Of a DNA stretch of 64,000 nucleotides, positions 26,922 to 36,187 are shown piece after piece. Positions within the stretch are counted from its first letter, which is position 1, and every line of letters begins with the position of its first letter. The stretch comes from Saccharopolyspora_D taberi. Its GTDB lineage: Bacteria; Actinomycetota; Actinomycetes; Mycobacteriales; Pseudonocardiaceae. The stretch spans positions 113,248-177,247 of the forward strand of contig NZ_BAAAUX010000012.1 in NCBI RefSeq assembly GCF_039534165.1, read 5' to 3'. Made by a program: the position numbers and the translations under genes. The notes beneath the pieces are model-generated. The model did not search any database. It was not told the DNA's origin and saw only the letters and a program-made list of their open reading frames with translations.

Positions 26922-27583
26922 GCCCGTCCTCCCGCCCGCGCCCACGGCGTCAGCACCCGCCACAGCGCGACCAGCAGCAGGTCGACGACCAGCGCCAGGA
27001 GCAGGGTCAGCACGATGCCGACGACGATCTCCACCAGGTAGTCGCGCTGGAAGCCGTCGGTGAACAGCCTGCCCAGACCGCCGATGCCGACCAGCGCGCC
27101 GACGCTGACCAGGCTGATGTTGCTGACCGACGCGACCCGCACGGCCGCCGCCAGCACCGGTACCGCCAGCGGCAGCTCCACCGCCAGGAACCGGCGGCGC
27201 GGCCGGTAGCCCATCGCGGTCGCCGCCGCCGTGATGTGGCCGGGCACCGACTCCAGCGCGTCGACCACCGGGCGCAGCAGCAGCGCCGCGGTGTAGACGG
27301 TCAGCGCGATGACGACGTTGACCGGCGACAGCAGGGGCGTGCCGAGCAGCCCGGGGATGATCACGAACAGCGCCAGCGACGGGATCGTGTAGAAGACGTT
27401 CGAGGCCCCCTGGAGCAGACCGCGCAGCCAGCCGATCCGCTGCGCCAGCCTGCCCAGCGGCAGCGCCACGACCACCCCGAGCACCAGCGGGACGAGCGCG
27501 AGGTAGACGTGTTCGAGGAGCTGGCTGACCAGCAGCTCCCGGTTGCTGGGGCTGCCGAAGTAGCGGAGGAGCTCGTCGATCAT
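26918..27583 (-). CDS. Osmoprotectant ABC transporter permease (first)
   Basis: A membrane protein of 221 residues with five to six hydrophobic segments. The permease loop motif is in ATAMGYRPRRRFLAVELPLA. The start at 27583 overlaps the ATPase stop by four bases, and the gene also overlaps the second permease. The arrangement ATPase-permease-permease-binding protein is that of OpuC-type systems. It works at the cytoplasmic membrane with its two partners. Confidence 0.92.
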   Translation of the reverse strand: MIDELLRYFGSPSNRELLVSQLLEHVYLALVPLVLGVVVALPLGRLAQRIGWLRGLLQGASNVFYTIPSLALFVIIPGLLGTPLLSPVNVVIALTVYTAALLLRPVVDALESVPGHITAAATAMGYRPRRRFLAVELPLAVPVLAAAVRVASVSNISLVSVGALVGIGGLGRLFTDGFQRDYLVEIVVGIVLTLLLALVVDLLLVALWRVLTPWARAGGRA

Positions 27584-28656
27584 GTCCGGCGGCTCTCGAT
27601 CAGGTCGAGGACCTGCTGGGCGGTGACCACGCCGACGTAACCGCCGTCGCCGTCGACCACGACGCCGAGCCCGGAAGGCGCCGACAGCGCCGCGTCGAGC
27701 GCGCCGCGCAGCGGGGTGCGCTCGGTGTAGAGGGAACCGCCCGCGACCAGCTGGTCCTCGGTGAGCTGCCCGTCGACGGCGGCGCCCGGAGGCAGCCAGC
27801 CGCGCGGGCGGCGCTCGCCGTCGAGCGCGAGCACCCAGCTCGCACGGGCGGGCGGGGTGTCGCCGACGGCGACCGTGGTCACCGAGCCGGGGCGGATCCC
27901 GTCCGACTCCACGAAGGACAGCCGCCGGTAGCCGCGGTCGCGGCCGACGAAGGAGGTCACGAAGTCGTCCGCGGGTTCGGCCAGCAGGTCGTCCGGAGCG
28001 GCGTACTGGGCGAGGTGGCCGCCCTCGCGCAGCACCGCGACCTTCTCGCCGAGCTTGATCGCCTCGTCGATGTCGTGGGTGACGAACAGGACCGTCTTGT
28101 CCAGCTCGGCCTGCAACCGCAGCAGCTCGTCCTGGAGACCCTCGCGCACGACCGGGTCGACGGCGCTGAACGGCTCGTCCATCAGCAGCACCGGCGGATC
28201 CGCGGCCAGCGCCCTGGCGACCCCGACCCGCTGCTGCTGCCCGCCGGAGAGCTGCGCCGGGTAGCGCTTGCCGAGTTCCTGTTGCAGTCCCACGAGTTCC
28301 AGCAGTTCGGACGCGCGGGCGCGGGCCTCGCGGCGGCTGCGGCCGAACAGCAGCGGCACGGTCGCGACGTTGTCGAGCACGGTGCGGTGCGGGAACAGAC
28401 CGGCCTGCTGGATGACGTAGCCGATGCCCCGCCGCAGCTGCGCAGGGTCGGAGTCGCGGACGTCGGAGCCGTTGACCCGGACCGTGCCCGACGACGGGTC
28501 GATCATGCGGTTGACCATCCGCATCAGCGTGGTCTTGCCGCAGCCGGAGGGGCCGACGAAGACGGTGATGGTGCCGGTCTCCACGACCAGGCTGAGCTCG
28601 TGCACGGCGACCGTGCCGTTGTCGTACTGCTTGCGAACGGACTGGAACTCGATCAA
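27580..28656 (-). CDS. Osmoprotectant ABC transporter ATPase with CBS-like C-terminus
   Basis: The ATPase domain covers residues 1-240: Walker A GPSGCGKTT, signature LSGGQQQRV, Walker B LLMDEPFSAVD and switch His in FVTHDIDEA. The C-terminal 110 residues contain a single CBS-like segment (GVVVDGDGGYVGVVTAQQVL), which senses ionic strength or nucleotides in OpuA/OpuC relatives. The start is TTG 28656, with AAGGGGGC upstream. It heads the four-gene importer operon, and all junctions in the operon overlap. Confidence 0.93.
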   Translation of the reverse strand: MIEFQSVRKQYDNGTVAVHELSLVVETGTITVFVGPSGCGKTTLMRMVNRMIDPSSGTVRVNGSDVRDSDPAQLRRGIGYVIQQAGLFPHRTVLDNVATVPLLFGRSRREARARASELLELVGLQQELGKRYPAQLSGGQQQRVGVARALAADPPVLLMDEPFSAVDPVVREGLQDELLRLQAELDKTVLFVTHDIDEAIKLGEKVAVLREGGHLAQYAAPDDLLAEPADDFVTSFVGRDRGYRRLSFVESDGIRPGSVTTVAVGDTPPARASWVLALDGERRPRGWLPPGAAVDGQLTEDQLVAGGSLYTERTPLRGALDAALSAPSGLGVVVDGDGGYVGVVTAQQVLDLIESRRT

Positions 28657-28854
28657 CCGAGCCCCCTTAGCAGTTCGGTGCCGGAATCTCCCCCATCGGC
28701 GCGCTCCCCGCGCCGCAACCCGGCCGACCCTAGCTCGATCGGCCCAACGACGCGATCGACTGAGACCCAGGTGTGATCTTCACAGCGCTTTCGGCCTGCG
28801 GTTTCCCGCCCATCGGGAGCCCTCGGCGGAACGGCGACCGGCAACCGCGCACCG

Positions 28855-28860
28855 TAAGCT
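28855..28860 (+). promoter_or_regulatory. Candidate -10 for leaderless polyamine synthase transcript
   Basis: TAAGCT lies nine bases before ATG 28870, and no ribosome site precedes the start. The remaining 213-base gap between the divergent ATPase and this gene holds no gene. Confidence 0.4.
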
Positions 28861-28869
28861 GAACGACTG

Positions 28870-30384
28870 ATGAACGCTGCTCCGCAATCCGACGACGCGC
28901 TCCGCGCGCTGCTCACCGAAGCCGGTGCGCTCGCCCGCCCGCTGCGCGAACTGCTCGCGCTGCTCGCCGGGGGAACGCACCCGCTCGACGACCTCATCCG
29001 CCTGTCGGCGGTCCCCCGCCGCACCGTCGAGGAGGTCCTGGCCGCCGCGGGCGACGACGTGGAGCAGCTGCCCGGCGGCTACCGCCTGACCGCCGAGGCC
29101 GCCGACCGCTACCGCGAGCGGTTCGCCCTCGACGACCTCGGCCGCCCGCGGCCGACCGATCCGGGGCTGCTGGACGAGCTGCGCGAGTTCATCGCCACCG
29201 GCCCGAAACCGCTGCCCGCGCTCGACCACGTCTCGGCGACCGCGGAATCCGTGCTGCACCGCGCGGAGTGGCTGCGCGACCACTACGACCTGAGCGGCGC
29301 CCGGCTGCTGTGCCTCGGCGACCACGACCTGACCTCGCTGGCCGTGGCGCTGACCGTGCCGTCGGCGTCGGTGACCGTGGTCGACCTCGACGAGCGGATC
29401 CTCGCCCACATCGACCGCGTGGCGACCGAGCGCGGCCTCGACGTCCGGACGATGCACGCCGATCTCCGCTTCGGGCTGCCCTTGCTGGAAGCCGACCTGG
29501 TGTTCACCGATCCGCCGTACACCCCGGAGGGCGTCGGGCTGTTCGCCACCCGCGCCGCGGAATGCCTCGCCGGACCGAACAGCCGGCTGCTCATCGCCTA
29601 CGGCTACAGCTCGCGCAGCCCGGCGCTCGGGCACAAGGTGCAGCAGGAGCTGCTGCGGCTCGGGATGGTCTTCGAAGCGATCCTGCCGGACTTCCAGCGC
29701 TACCACGGCGCGCAGGCCATCGGCAGCGCCAGCGACCTGTACGTCTGCCAGCCGACCGCGCACACCCGCAAGCTCGCGCTGCGCCAGGCGCCCGGGATCT
29801 ACACCCACGGCCCGCAGTCGGTGGAGGCCTTCGAGGCCGCCGCGTCGGCGGACCTGCTCGCGGCCATCGGTGAGCGGGTCGGCGCGGACGTCGCGGCGTT
29901 GCAGGAGCCCGGCTGGGCGCGTCCGGTGCAGCCCAAGCGGGGGACGCCGGTGTTCGACCTGCGCGCCGACCCCGGACCGTGGCTGCTGCGGATGTTGTTG
30001 GCGTGCAACGCCGAACGGGTCGCCTTCCTGGTCGACAACAACCACCCGGACATCACCAGCGAGGCCGCCCAGACCGATCTGGACGAGCTCATCGGGGCCA
30101 AGTACGCGCTGCGCTTCCACCGCAGCACTCCCGATCCGAAGCACGCGGTCGTGGTCGCGCAGGAGACCGAGCACGCCACGCCGCGCCGGTTCCTGCTGCG
30201 GCGAGCGCACGGGAAGGTCGGCAACACCTGGCGGGAGGCGCTGATCAGCGTCGCCGAGGACCTGTCCAAGCGCGAGGCGCGGGACCGCGTCAGCGCCGCC
30301 GCACCGCAGGCGGGCGATCTGGAGCTGAGGCTGATCGACCTGCCCCGGCACCGGCTCGCGACGCTGCTGCGGACGGTGGGGTGA
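28870..30384 (+). CDS. Bis-aminopropyl spermidine synthase-family protein (BpsA-like)
   Basis: A 504-residue protein with an N-terminal winged-helix-like region (residues 1-80), then an aminopropyltransferase fold: RLLCLGDHDLTSLAVAL for nucleotide binding and ADLVFTDPPYTPEGV as the catalytic DPPY block. This is the pattern of the BpsA family, which makes branched polyamines in thermophiles and is also found in many actinobacteria. The C-terminal 200 residues resemble a second domain with no assigned role. ATG 28870 appears leaderless. The actual product in a mesophile is unknown, so the function is given only at family level. Confidence 0.75.
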   Translation: MNAAPQSDDALRALLTEAGALARPLRELLALLAGGTHPLDDLIRLSAVPRRTVEEVLAAAGDDVEQLPGGYRLTAEAADRYRERFALDDLGRPRPTDPGLLDELREFIATGPKPLPALDHVSATAESVLHRAEWLRDHYDLSGARLLCLGDHDLTSLAVALTVPSASVTVVDLDERILAHIDRVATERGLDVRTMHADLRFGLPLLEADLVFTDPPYTPEGVGLFATRAAECLAGPNSRLLIAYGYSSRSPALGHKVQQELLRLGMVFEAILPDFQRYHGAQAIGSASDLYVCQPTAHTRKLALRQAPGIYTHGPQSVEAFEAAASADLLAAIGERVGADVAALQEPGWARPVQPKRGTPVFDLRADPGPWLLRMLLACNAERVAFLVDNNHPDITSEAAQTDLDELIGAKYALRFHRSTPDPKHAVVVAQETEHATPRRFLLRRAHGKVGNTWREALISVAEDLSKREARDRVSAAAPQAGDLELRLIDLPRHRLATLLRTVG

Positions 30385-30387
30385 GGA

Positions 30388-31269
30388 TCAGCGGCGCAGC
30401 GCGGTTTCCCGCTCCATGTGCGAAAGCTTCTCGGGATTGCGCACGGCGTAGAGCCCGGTGACGAGGCCGTCGTCGATGCGCAGCGCCACGACGGAGTCGA
30501 GCTCGCCGTCGAGGTGCACGACCAGCGCCGGGTAGCCGTTGACGTGCGCCGGCCGCATCGACACCGCGTCGGCGATCCTGCCCATCCCGGCGACCAGCAG
30601 GCGGGCCACCTTGCCGGCTCCCGTTACCGGCCGCAGGACCGCCTGCTTGATCCCGCCGCCATCGCCCATCAGAACCACGTCCGGCGCGAGGATGTCGAGC
30701 AGTCCCTGCAAATCCCCGGTTTCGGTCGCGCGCCGGAACGCGTCGAAGGCGGCCCGGCTCTCGTCGGCGGAAACGACTCCGCGCGGCCGGCGCGCGGCGA
30801 CGTGTTGCCGCGCGCGGTGCGCGATCTGGCGCACGGTGGCCGGGCTTTTGCCGACAGCTTCGGCGATTTCGTCGTAAGCGATGTCGAACACCTCGCGCAG
30901 CACGAACACCGCGCGCTCGGTCGGTGCGAGCGTCTCCAGCACCAGAAGCATCGCCATCGACACGCTGTCGGCGAGTTCGACATCCTCCGCCACGTCGGGC
31001 GTGGTCAGCAGCGGTTCGGGCAGCCAGGAGCCGACGTAGGACTCCTTGCGGCGGCCCAGCGCGCGCAGCCGCGACAGCGCCTGACGGGTGGTGATCCGGA
31101 CCAGGTACGCGCGCTGGTCCCGCACCTCGCCGAGGTCGACACCCGCCCACCGCAGCCAGGTCTCCTGCAGGACGTCCTCCGCGTCCGCCGCCGAGCCGAG
31201 CATCTCGTAGGCGACGGTGAACAGCAGGTTCCGATGGGCGACGAACGCCTCGGTGGCCGCTTCGCTCAC
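30388..31269 (-). CDS. ECF41-family RNA polymerase sigma factor with SnoaL-like C-terminus
   Basis: The N-terminal 160 residues hold sigma regions 2 and 4 (EDVLQETWLRW, SPATVRQIAHRARQHV). A SnoaL-like domain of about 120 residues follows. The ECF41 hallmark motifs DGGG (in LMGDGGGIK) and NPEKL near the C-terminus are both present; in this group the C-terminal domain modulates activity in place of a separate anti-sigma factor. GTG 31269 has GAGAGGAGC upstream. It is divergent from an AhpD-like gene, the usual ECF41 partner, and both have matching promoters. Confidence 0.93.
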   Translation of the reverse strand: MSEAATEAFVAHRNLLFTVAYEMLGSAADAEDVLQETWLRWAGVDLGEVRDQRAYLVRITTRQALSRLRALGRRKESYVGSWLPEPLLTTPDVAEDVELADSVSMAMLLVLETLAPTERAVFVLREVFDIAYDEIAEAVGKSPATVRQIAHRARQHVAARRPRGVVSADESRAAFDAFRRATETGDLQGLLDILAPDVVLMGDGGGIKQAVLRPVTGAGKVARLLVAGMGRIADAVSMRPAHVNGYPALVVHLDGELDSVVALRIDDGLVTGLYAVRNPEKLSHMERETALRR

Positions 31270-31299
31270 TGGTTGCTCCTCTCGACGACGTCCCCACAA

Positions 31300-31326
31300 G
31301 ACGCCGGGCCGCACCGGTTCGTGACA
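31300..31326 (-). promoter_or_regulatory. ECF41-type promoter of the sigma gene
   Basis: On the minus strand TGTCACG (31326-31320) and CGTC (31303-31300) are exactly 16 bases apart. This is the known ECF41 pattern and implies autoregulation. Confidence 0.8.
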
Positions 31327-31349
31327 TGACGTGCGCCACTCGGGCGCGG

Positions 31350-31376
31350 TGTCACGGGGATCGGCGCACCGGCATC
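31350..31376 (+). promoter_or_regulatory. ECF41-type promoter of the AhpD-like gene
   Basis: TGTCACG (31350-31356), 16 bases, then CATC (31373-31376). It differs from the ECF41 pattern by one base in the -10 and drives the divergent gene. Confidence 0.7.
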
Positions 31377-31417
31377 TGGTGTTCGTCCAGCGCAACACCG
31401 CGAGAGAGGACGAGGTC

Positions 31418-31903
31418 ATGGAACCCCGCATCGACATGTTCGGCAACGAGATCGCCACCAGGTTCAGCAAGCGGTTCGCCAACTCGGCCCAGGTGATCCA
31501 CCGGTCACCGCTGCCGAAGGCCGTCCAGGAGCTGGTGTCGCTGCGCGTCAGCCAGATCAACGGCTGCGGTTTCTGCGTCGACATGCACACCAAGGACGCC
31601 GCGGCCGCCGGTGAAACCCAGATCCGGATCAACCTGGTCGCCGCCTGGCGCGAAGCCACCGTGTTCACCGAGGACGAGCGGGCCGCGCTCGCGCTCGCCG
31701 AAGAGGGCACCCGGCTCGCCGACGCCCACGGCGGCGTGTCCGACGAGACCTGGTCGCAGGTGCGCAAGCACTACGACGACGACCAACTCGTCGCGCTGGT
31801 CTCGCTGGTCGCCCTGGTCAACGCGGCCAACCGGCTCAACGTGATCGTGCGCAACCCGGCGGGTTCCTACGAAGCGGGCATGTTCGCCGCGATGCTTGAC
31901 TGA
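31418..31903 (+). CDS. Carboxymuconolactone decarboxylase/AhpD-family protein
   Basis: A 161-residue alpha-helical protein with the redox motif NGCGFCVDMH, that is, CxxC followed by His, as in AhpD-like alkylhydroperoxidases. It starts at ATG 31418 with AGAGAGGACGAGG upstream. Genes of this family are the standard neighbours and targets of ECF41 sigma factors, and the promoter here fits. It probably acts in the cytoplasm in peroxide or thiol redox chemistry, but the physiological substrate is not known for the group. Confidence 0.9.
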   Translation: MEPRIDMFGNEIATRFSKRFANSAQVIHRSPLPKAVQELVSLRVSQINGCGFCVDMHTKDAAAAGETQIRINLVAAWREATVFTEDERAALALAEEGTRLADAHGGVSDETWSQVRKHYDDDQLVALVSLVALVNAANRLNVIVRNPAGSYEAGMFAAMLD

Positions 31904-31940
31904 CGCGCGAGGCCCCGGCCGGCCCGGAAGGGTCGGCCGG

Positions 31941-33475
31941 TCAGCCGCTGCGCGGGACGTGCAGCGGCCCCATCGACAGGATCGTGCGGAACTCGCGCGC
32001 CGGGATCGGGCGGGAGAACAGCCAGCCCTGGTAGGCGTTGACGCCCACGCCGGACAGGACGTGGAACTGGGTCGCGGTCTCGACGCCCTCGGCGACGCAC
32101 TGCCTGCCCATCGCCCGAGCCATGTCGACGACCGCCCGCGCCACCGCGAAGTCCGACGCGTCACCGCCGACCCCCGAGACGAATCTGCGGTCCACCTTGA
32201 TGATCTGCGCGGGCAGGTCCTTGAGCCGCGCCAGCGACGAGTACCCGGTGCCGAAGTCGTCGACGGCGAACCGCACCCCGCGCTGCACCAGCTCGCCCAT
32301 CGCGTGCCGGGTCCGCGACGGCAGGTCCACCAGCGCGGTCTCCACCAGCTCCAGGATCACCCGGCGCCAGTCGATGCCGACCTCGGCGACCACGTCGGCC
32401 ACGGTGTCGACGAAGTCCGGCCCGCCCGGCACCAGCCCGGCGAGGTTCACCGCGATGCCGACCTGGCGGCCGTTGGACTCCGGCCAGCTCGCCGCCTCCT
32501 TCAGCGCGGTGCGCAGGACCCAGCGGTCGAGCTCGCGCAGCAGGTCGCCCTGCTCGGCCACCGGCAGGAACGCGTCCGGGCTGAGCAGGCCGCGGTCCGG
32601 GTGCGGCCAGCGCACCAGCGCCTCGGCCGTGACGATCGAGCCGTCCGAGGCGACCACCGGCTGGTAGTACAGCGTCAGCCCGTCGTTGTTCAGCGCGTCC
32701 CGCAGCTGGCCCTCCAGGTGCAGCTGCCGGTCGGCGGAGGCCATCAGCGCCGGGCTGGCCAACGACACCTTGCCCGCGCCGCGCCGCTTCGCCTCGAACA
32801 TCGCCGCGTCGGCGAAGCGCAGCAGGTCCTCGCCGCCCGCACCGCTGCCGTTGGGCACTGCCGCGCCGATCGACGCCGAGACCCGGATCAGCTGGCCGTG
32901 CACCGGGACTGCGGTGCGCAGCAGCCCCGCGACCCGGGTGGCCAGCGAGTCGACACCGCCGACCGCGCCGATGTCCCGGCAGATGATCACGAACTCGTCG
33001 CCGGAGAGCCGGGCCGCGGTGCAGCCGTCCGGCAGCCCGCCCTCCAGCCTCCTGGCCAGCGCGACCAGCAGCTCGTCCCCGGCGTCGTGGCCCAGGGAGT
33101 CGTTTACCCGCTTGAAGTTGTCGATGTCGCAGAACAGCACCGCGACGCCCTCTGCGGAGTCGTCCCGGCCGAGCAGGTGCCCGAGCAGGTCCTTGACCGC
33201 GGGCGCACCGGGACCTCGCGGTCGCGGCCCTTGAGCCGGGCCAGCGCACCCTCGCCGACGACCAGATCGGTCAGCTTGCGGCCGATGAGCGGCGCGGGCG
33301 AGCTCTCCCCGGCCAGGCGCACGGCCTGCCCGGTCGCCCGGATCACCACCCCTTCGGCATCGCTGAGCAGTGCCGGAGCCGCGGGCAGCACGAGCTGTTC
33401 GGCGTCCCATCCGAGTGTGCCGTCGACGTCGAGCACACCGGAGGCACGCCGGATCCTTTCGCTCCGCTCGGTCAA
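31941..33475 (-). pseudogene. Frameshifted GGDEF-EAL protein (cyclic-di-GMP turnover)
   Basis: The N-terminal sensory region (ERIRRASGVLDVDGTL to LKGRDREVPV, 33475 to about 33205) is in one frame; the GGDEF (FCDIDNFKRVNDSLGHD, signature SGDEF) and EAL domains (AEALVRWPHP, DDFGTGYSSL) continue in another. Adding one base near 33205-33213, in a CCCGG run, joins them smoothly. Either the gene is broken or the sequence has an error there. If restored it would have about 511 residues. The TTG start at 33475 has AGGAGGGG upstream. The EAL active-site acids are kept, so the repaired protein would probably degrade cyclic-di-GMP; the GGDEF motif has Ser at position one. Confidence 0.8.
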
Positions 33476-33770
33476 CAGCACCCCTCCTGCGTAGTGGCCG
33501 CTCCAGCGGGCACACCACCGACTCGCGCGCGCCAGCTCGCCGCGAACGAGTGACCGGAACCACACCGAGCGACCTCGTCGACCTTACCGGCACGGACCGG
33601 TGGCTCCCGCCGTGGTGCCGTCCGAACTCACCTGGTACCGCAACGGATTCGCGCCGCCGATTGGCTCTGCCCCTGTGGGTGACTCACCACACTCGAGATG
33701 ATGACGCCGACAGCGGAAAAGGGATGAGCGTCACCCCGGGGCGGTTTCGCCCCCGCCCATGCGGACGGGA

Positions 33771-33804
33771 CCGAGAGCTTCACCGTACCGGGTGAAGATC
33801 TCGG
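33771..33804 (-). terminator. Terminator after the malic enzyme gene
   Basis: A 14-bp stem with one mismatch (33771-33784 with 33791-33804) and a six-base loop lies 22 bases beyond the malic enzyme stop. The rest of the 350-base gap to the GGDEF-EAL gene holds no gene. Confidence 0.65.
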
Positions 33805-33825
33805 CCCCGCCAGCTTACGACCGCG

Positions 33826-35019
33826 TCAGTTCGGCGCGACGCCGTCCTCCCTGGCCGCCCGCGCCACCGCGGCGGTGACCGCGGGCGCGACCCGCGGGTC
33901 CAGCGGGCTCGGGACGATGAAGTCCGCGGCCAGGTCGTCGGCGGCCACCGCGGCGATCGCCTCGGCCGCGGCGACCTTCATCCGGTCGGTGATCATCCGG
34001 GAGCCCGCCTCCAGCGCACCCCTGAAGATGCCCGGGAAGGCCAGCACGTTGTTGATCTGGTTGGGGAAGTCGCTGCGGCCGGTGGCGACCACGGCGGCGT
34101 GCCGGGAAGCCACGTCGGGCAGGATCTCGGGGTCGGGGTTGGAAAGGGCGAACACGATCGCACCGTCGGCCATGGTGGCGATCTCCTCCTCGGAGATCTT
34201 GCCGCCGGAGACGCCGACCAGGACGTCGGCGCCCTTGATCGCGTCGGCCATGCCGCCGGTGACGCCGCGCGGGTTGGTGTAGCCGAGCAGTTCGGTCTTG
34301 ATCGGCGTCAGGTTGTCCCGGCCCTCGTGGATCACGCCCCGGGAGTCGGTCACGACGATCTCGCCGACACCGGCCGCGTGCAGGATCTTGGCGCAGGCCA
34401 CGCCGGCCGCACCGGCACCGGCGACGACCACCCGCAGCGAGGCGAGCTCGCGGCCGACGACCTTGGCCGCGTTGGTCAGCGCGGCCAGCGTGACCACGGC
34501 GGTGCCGTGCTGGTCGTCGTGCATGACCGGGCAGTCCAGCGCCTCGACCAGCCGCCGCTCCAGCTCGAAGCAGCGCGGGGCGGCGATGTCCTCCAGGTTC
34601 ACCGCGCCGAACGACGGGCGCAGCCGGACCAGGGTCTCCACGATCTCGTCGACATCGGTGGTGTCGAGCACCAGCGGGATCGAGTTCAGCCCGCCGAACT
34701 CCTTGAACAGCGCGGACTTGCCCTCCATCACCGGCAGCGACGCGCGGGGCCCGATGTCGCCGAGACCGAGGACGGCGGTGCCGTCGCTGACCACGACGAC
34801 CAGGTCCCGGGTCCAGGTGTAGCGGGCGGCGAGCGCGGCGTCGTCGGCGATGGCGCGGCTCACCTTGGCCACGCCGGGGGTGTAGGCGATGGAGAGGTCG
34901 CGGGCGCTGGCCAGCGGCGCGGTCACGCCGACGCCGAGCTTGCCCCCCTCGTGCGCCTCGAAGATCTCGTCGTCGGTCAGCTCCGACGCGTTCGCGCTGC
35001 GGTCGTTCACGGTGGTCAC
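33826..35019 (-). CDS. NAD(P)-dependent malic enzyme
   Basis: A 397-residue short-form bacterial malic enzyme that oxidatively decarboxylates malate to pyruvate. Family blocks are SIAYTPGVAKVSRAI, NLEDIAAPRCFELERRL, the metal-site MHDDQHGTAVV and the nucleotide loop VVAGAGAAGVACAKIL. The start is GTG 35019 with AGGAGGGACGCC immediately upstream. It lacks the phosphotransacetylase-like tail of long MaeB proteins. Coenzyme preference cannot be judged with confidence. It is monocistronic. Confidence 0.95.
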   Translation of the reverse strand: MTTVNDRSANASELTDDEIFEAHEGGKLGVGVTAPLASARDLSIAYTPGVAKVSRAIADDAALAARYTWTRDLVVVVSDGTAVLGLGDIGPRASLPVMEGKSALFKEFGGLNSIPLVLDTTDVDEIVETLVRLRPSFGAVNLEDIAAPRCFELERRLVEALDCPVMHDDQHGTAVVTLAALTNAAKVVGRELASLRVVVAGAGAAGVACAKILHAAGVGEIVVTDSRGVIHEGRDNLTPIKTELLGYTNPRGVTGGMADAIKGADVLVGVSGGKISEEEIATMADGAIVFALSNPDPEILPDVASRHAAVVATGRSDFPNQINNVLAFPGIFRGALEAGSRMITDRMKVAAAEAIAAVAADDLAADFIVPSPLDPRVAPAVTAAVARAAREDGVAPN

Positions 35020-35249
35020 GGCGTCCCTCCTGTTGCCATGGCCTGAGGTCGGGAGCCCCTGCTCCGTTCCTGGCGAGTGGACGGCGAAGTGCCGTCCGGG
35101 CGACGGGCCCGGCGCGCTCGGGCGGTACCGAGCGGGCGGGCGTCTCGAACTACCGAGTCCGGCCGTCCTGGTGCGGACAGCGGTTCGGCGGACGCTGCGG
35201 TCCGGCCAGTGTGACAGGGTGGCCTGCCACTTTCAGCGATCGGGATCAC

Positions 35250-35279
35250 ATCCCACCAGCCTTTTCAACATTTTGTCAA
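35250..35279 (-). promoter_or_regulatory. Candidate malic enzyme promoter
   Basis: On the minus strand TTGACA (35279-35274), an 18-base spacer and TGGGAT (35255-35250). It would give a leader of about 220 bases. The 561-base gap between malic enzyme and the epimerase contains this, a 6-bp hairpin at 35468-35487, and no convincing gene. Confidence 0.45.
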
Positions 35280-35566
35280 CCTCCAGGTGGAGGTCGGCGC
35301 ATCGCTGGTGGCGCGGCTCGCGGCACCCGGCGACACTGCCGGGATCAACCCGCGAACGATCGGACCGATTCCCCGAGCGGCCCGGGATCATCCGAGCTGC
35401 TCCTTTAGAGATACCGAAAAAATCGCACCGCGTCGCAGCCCCCAGCGAAGAACACGCCTGCAATGTTGCCAGAAGAGAAAATCTGGCGGGTGGTTCTCGA
35501 TCGACTGCCTGAAATGTCGGAAAAAACGGCGTCTCGCCCCGCCTGCGCCCACGAAGACACCGACCA

Positions 35567-35572
35567 TAGGCT
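35567..35572 (+). promoter_or_regulatory. Candidate -10 for leaderless epimerase transcript
   Basis: TAGGCT lies eight bases before GTG 35581, and no ribosome site is present between them. Confidence 0.4.
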
Positions 35573-35580
35573 CTTCGACC

Positions 35581-36186
35581 GTGCAGGTACGTCAACTTGA
35601 GATCACCGGCGCCTTCGAGTTCAGCCCGAAGTCCTTCCCCGACCACCGCGGCCTGTTCGTCGCCCCGTTCCAGGGGCCGGCGTTCGCCGAGGCCACCGGC
35701 CACGATCTCCAGGTCGCCCAGACCAACCACAGCGTCTCGGCCCGCAACGTGATCCGCGGGGTGCACTTCGCCGACGTCCCGCCGGGGCAGGCGAAGTACG
35801 TCTACTGCCCGCAGGGCGCGCTGCTCGACGTGGTGGTCGACGTCCGGGTGGGCTCGCCGACGTTCGGCCGCTGGGAGGCGGTCCGGCTCGACTCCGCCGA
35901 GTACCGCGCGCTCTACCTGGCCGAGGGTCTCGGGCACGCCTTCGTCGCGCTCACCGACGACACGGTCATGAACTACCTGTGCTCCACGCCCTACAACCCG
36001 TCCGCCGAGCACGGCATCAACCCGCTCGACCCGGCGCTCGGCCTGCCGTGGGGCGACCTGGACGGCGAGCCGGTCCTGTCGGACAAGGACCGCGACGCCC
36101 CGAGCCTGGCCGAGGCCCGCGAGGCGGGACTCCTGCCGGACTACGAGGAATGCCTCGCCCACTACGAGAAGCTGCGCTCCGCCTGA
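35581..36186 (+). CDS. rmlC: dTDP-4-dehydrorhamnose 3,5-epimerase-family protein
   Basis: A 201-residue cupin of the RmlC group, which epimerises dTDP-4-keto-6-deoxy sugars. Family blocks are FPDHRGLFVAPFQ, TNHSVSARNVIRGVHF (active-site His) and PCYVYCPQG-like QAKYVYCPQGALLD. GTG 35581 gives the normal N-terminus; the open frame runs further upstream without homology. It stands alone, away from other dTDP-sugar genes, so it might serve cell-wall rhamnose or an antibiotic sugar such as a 5-epimerase. The two roles cannot be told apart here. Confidence 0.85.
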   Translation: MQVRQLEITGAFEFSPKSFPDHRGLFVAPFQGPAFAEATGHDLQVAQTNHSVSARNVIRGVHFADVPPGQAKYVYCPQGALLDVVVDVRVGSPTFGRWEAVRLDSAEYRALYLAEGLGHAFVALTDDTVMNYLCSTPYNPSAEHGINPLDPALGLPWGDLDGEPVLSDKDRDAPSLAEAREAGLLPDYEECLAHYEKLRSA

Positions 36187-36187
36187 C

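Noticed and set aside
33100..33240. Programmed frameshifting in the GGDEF-EAL gene
   Set aside because: No slippery heptamer or downstream structure seen; deletion or sequencing error is simpler.
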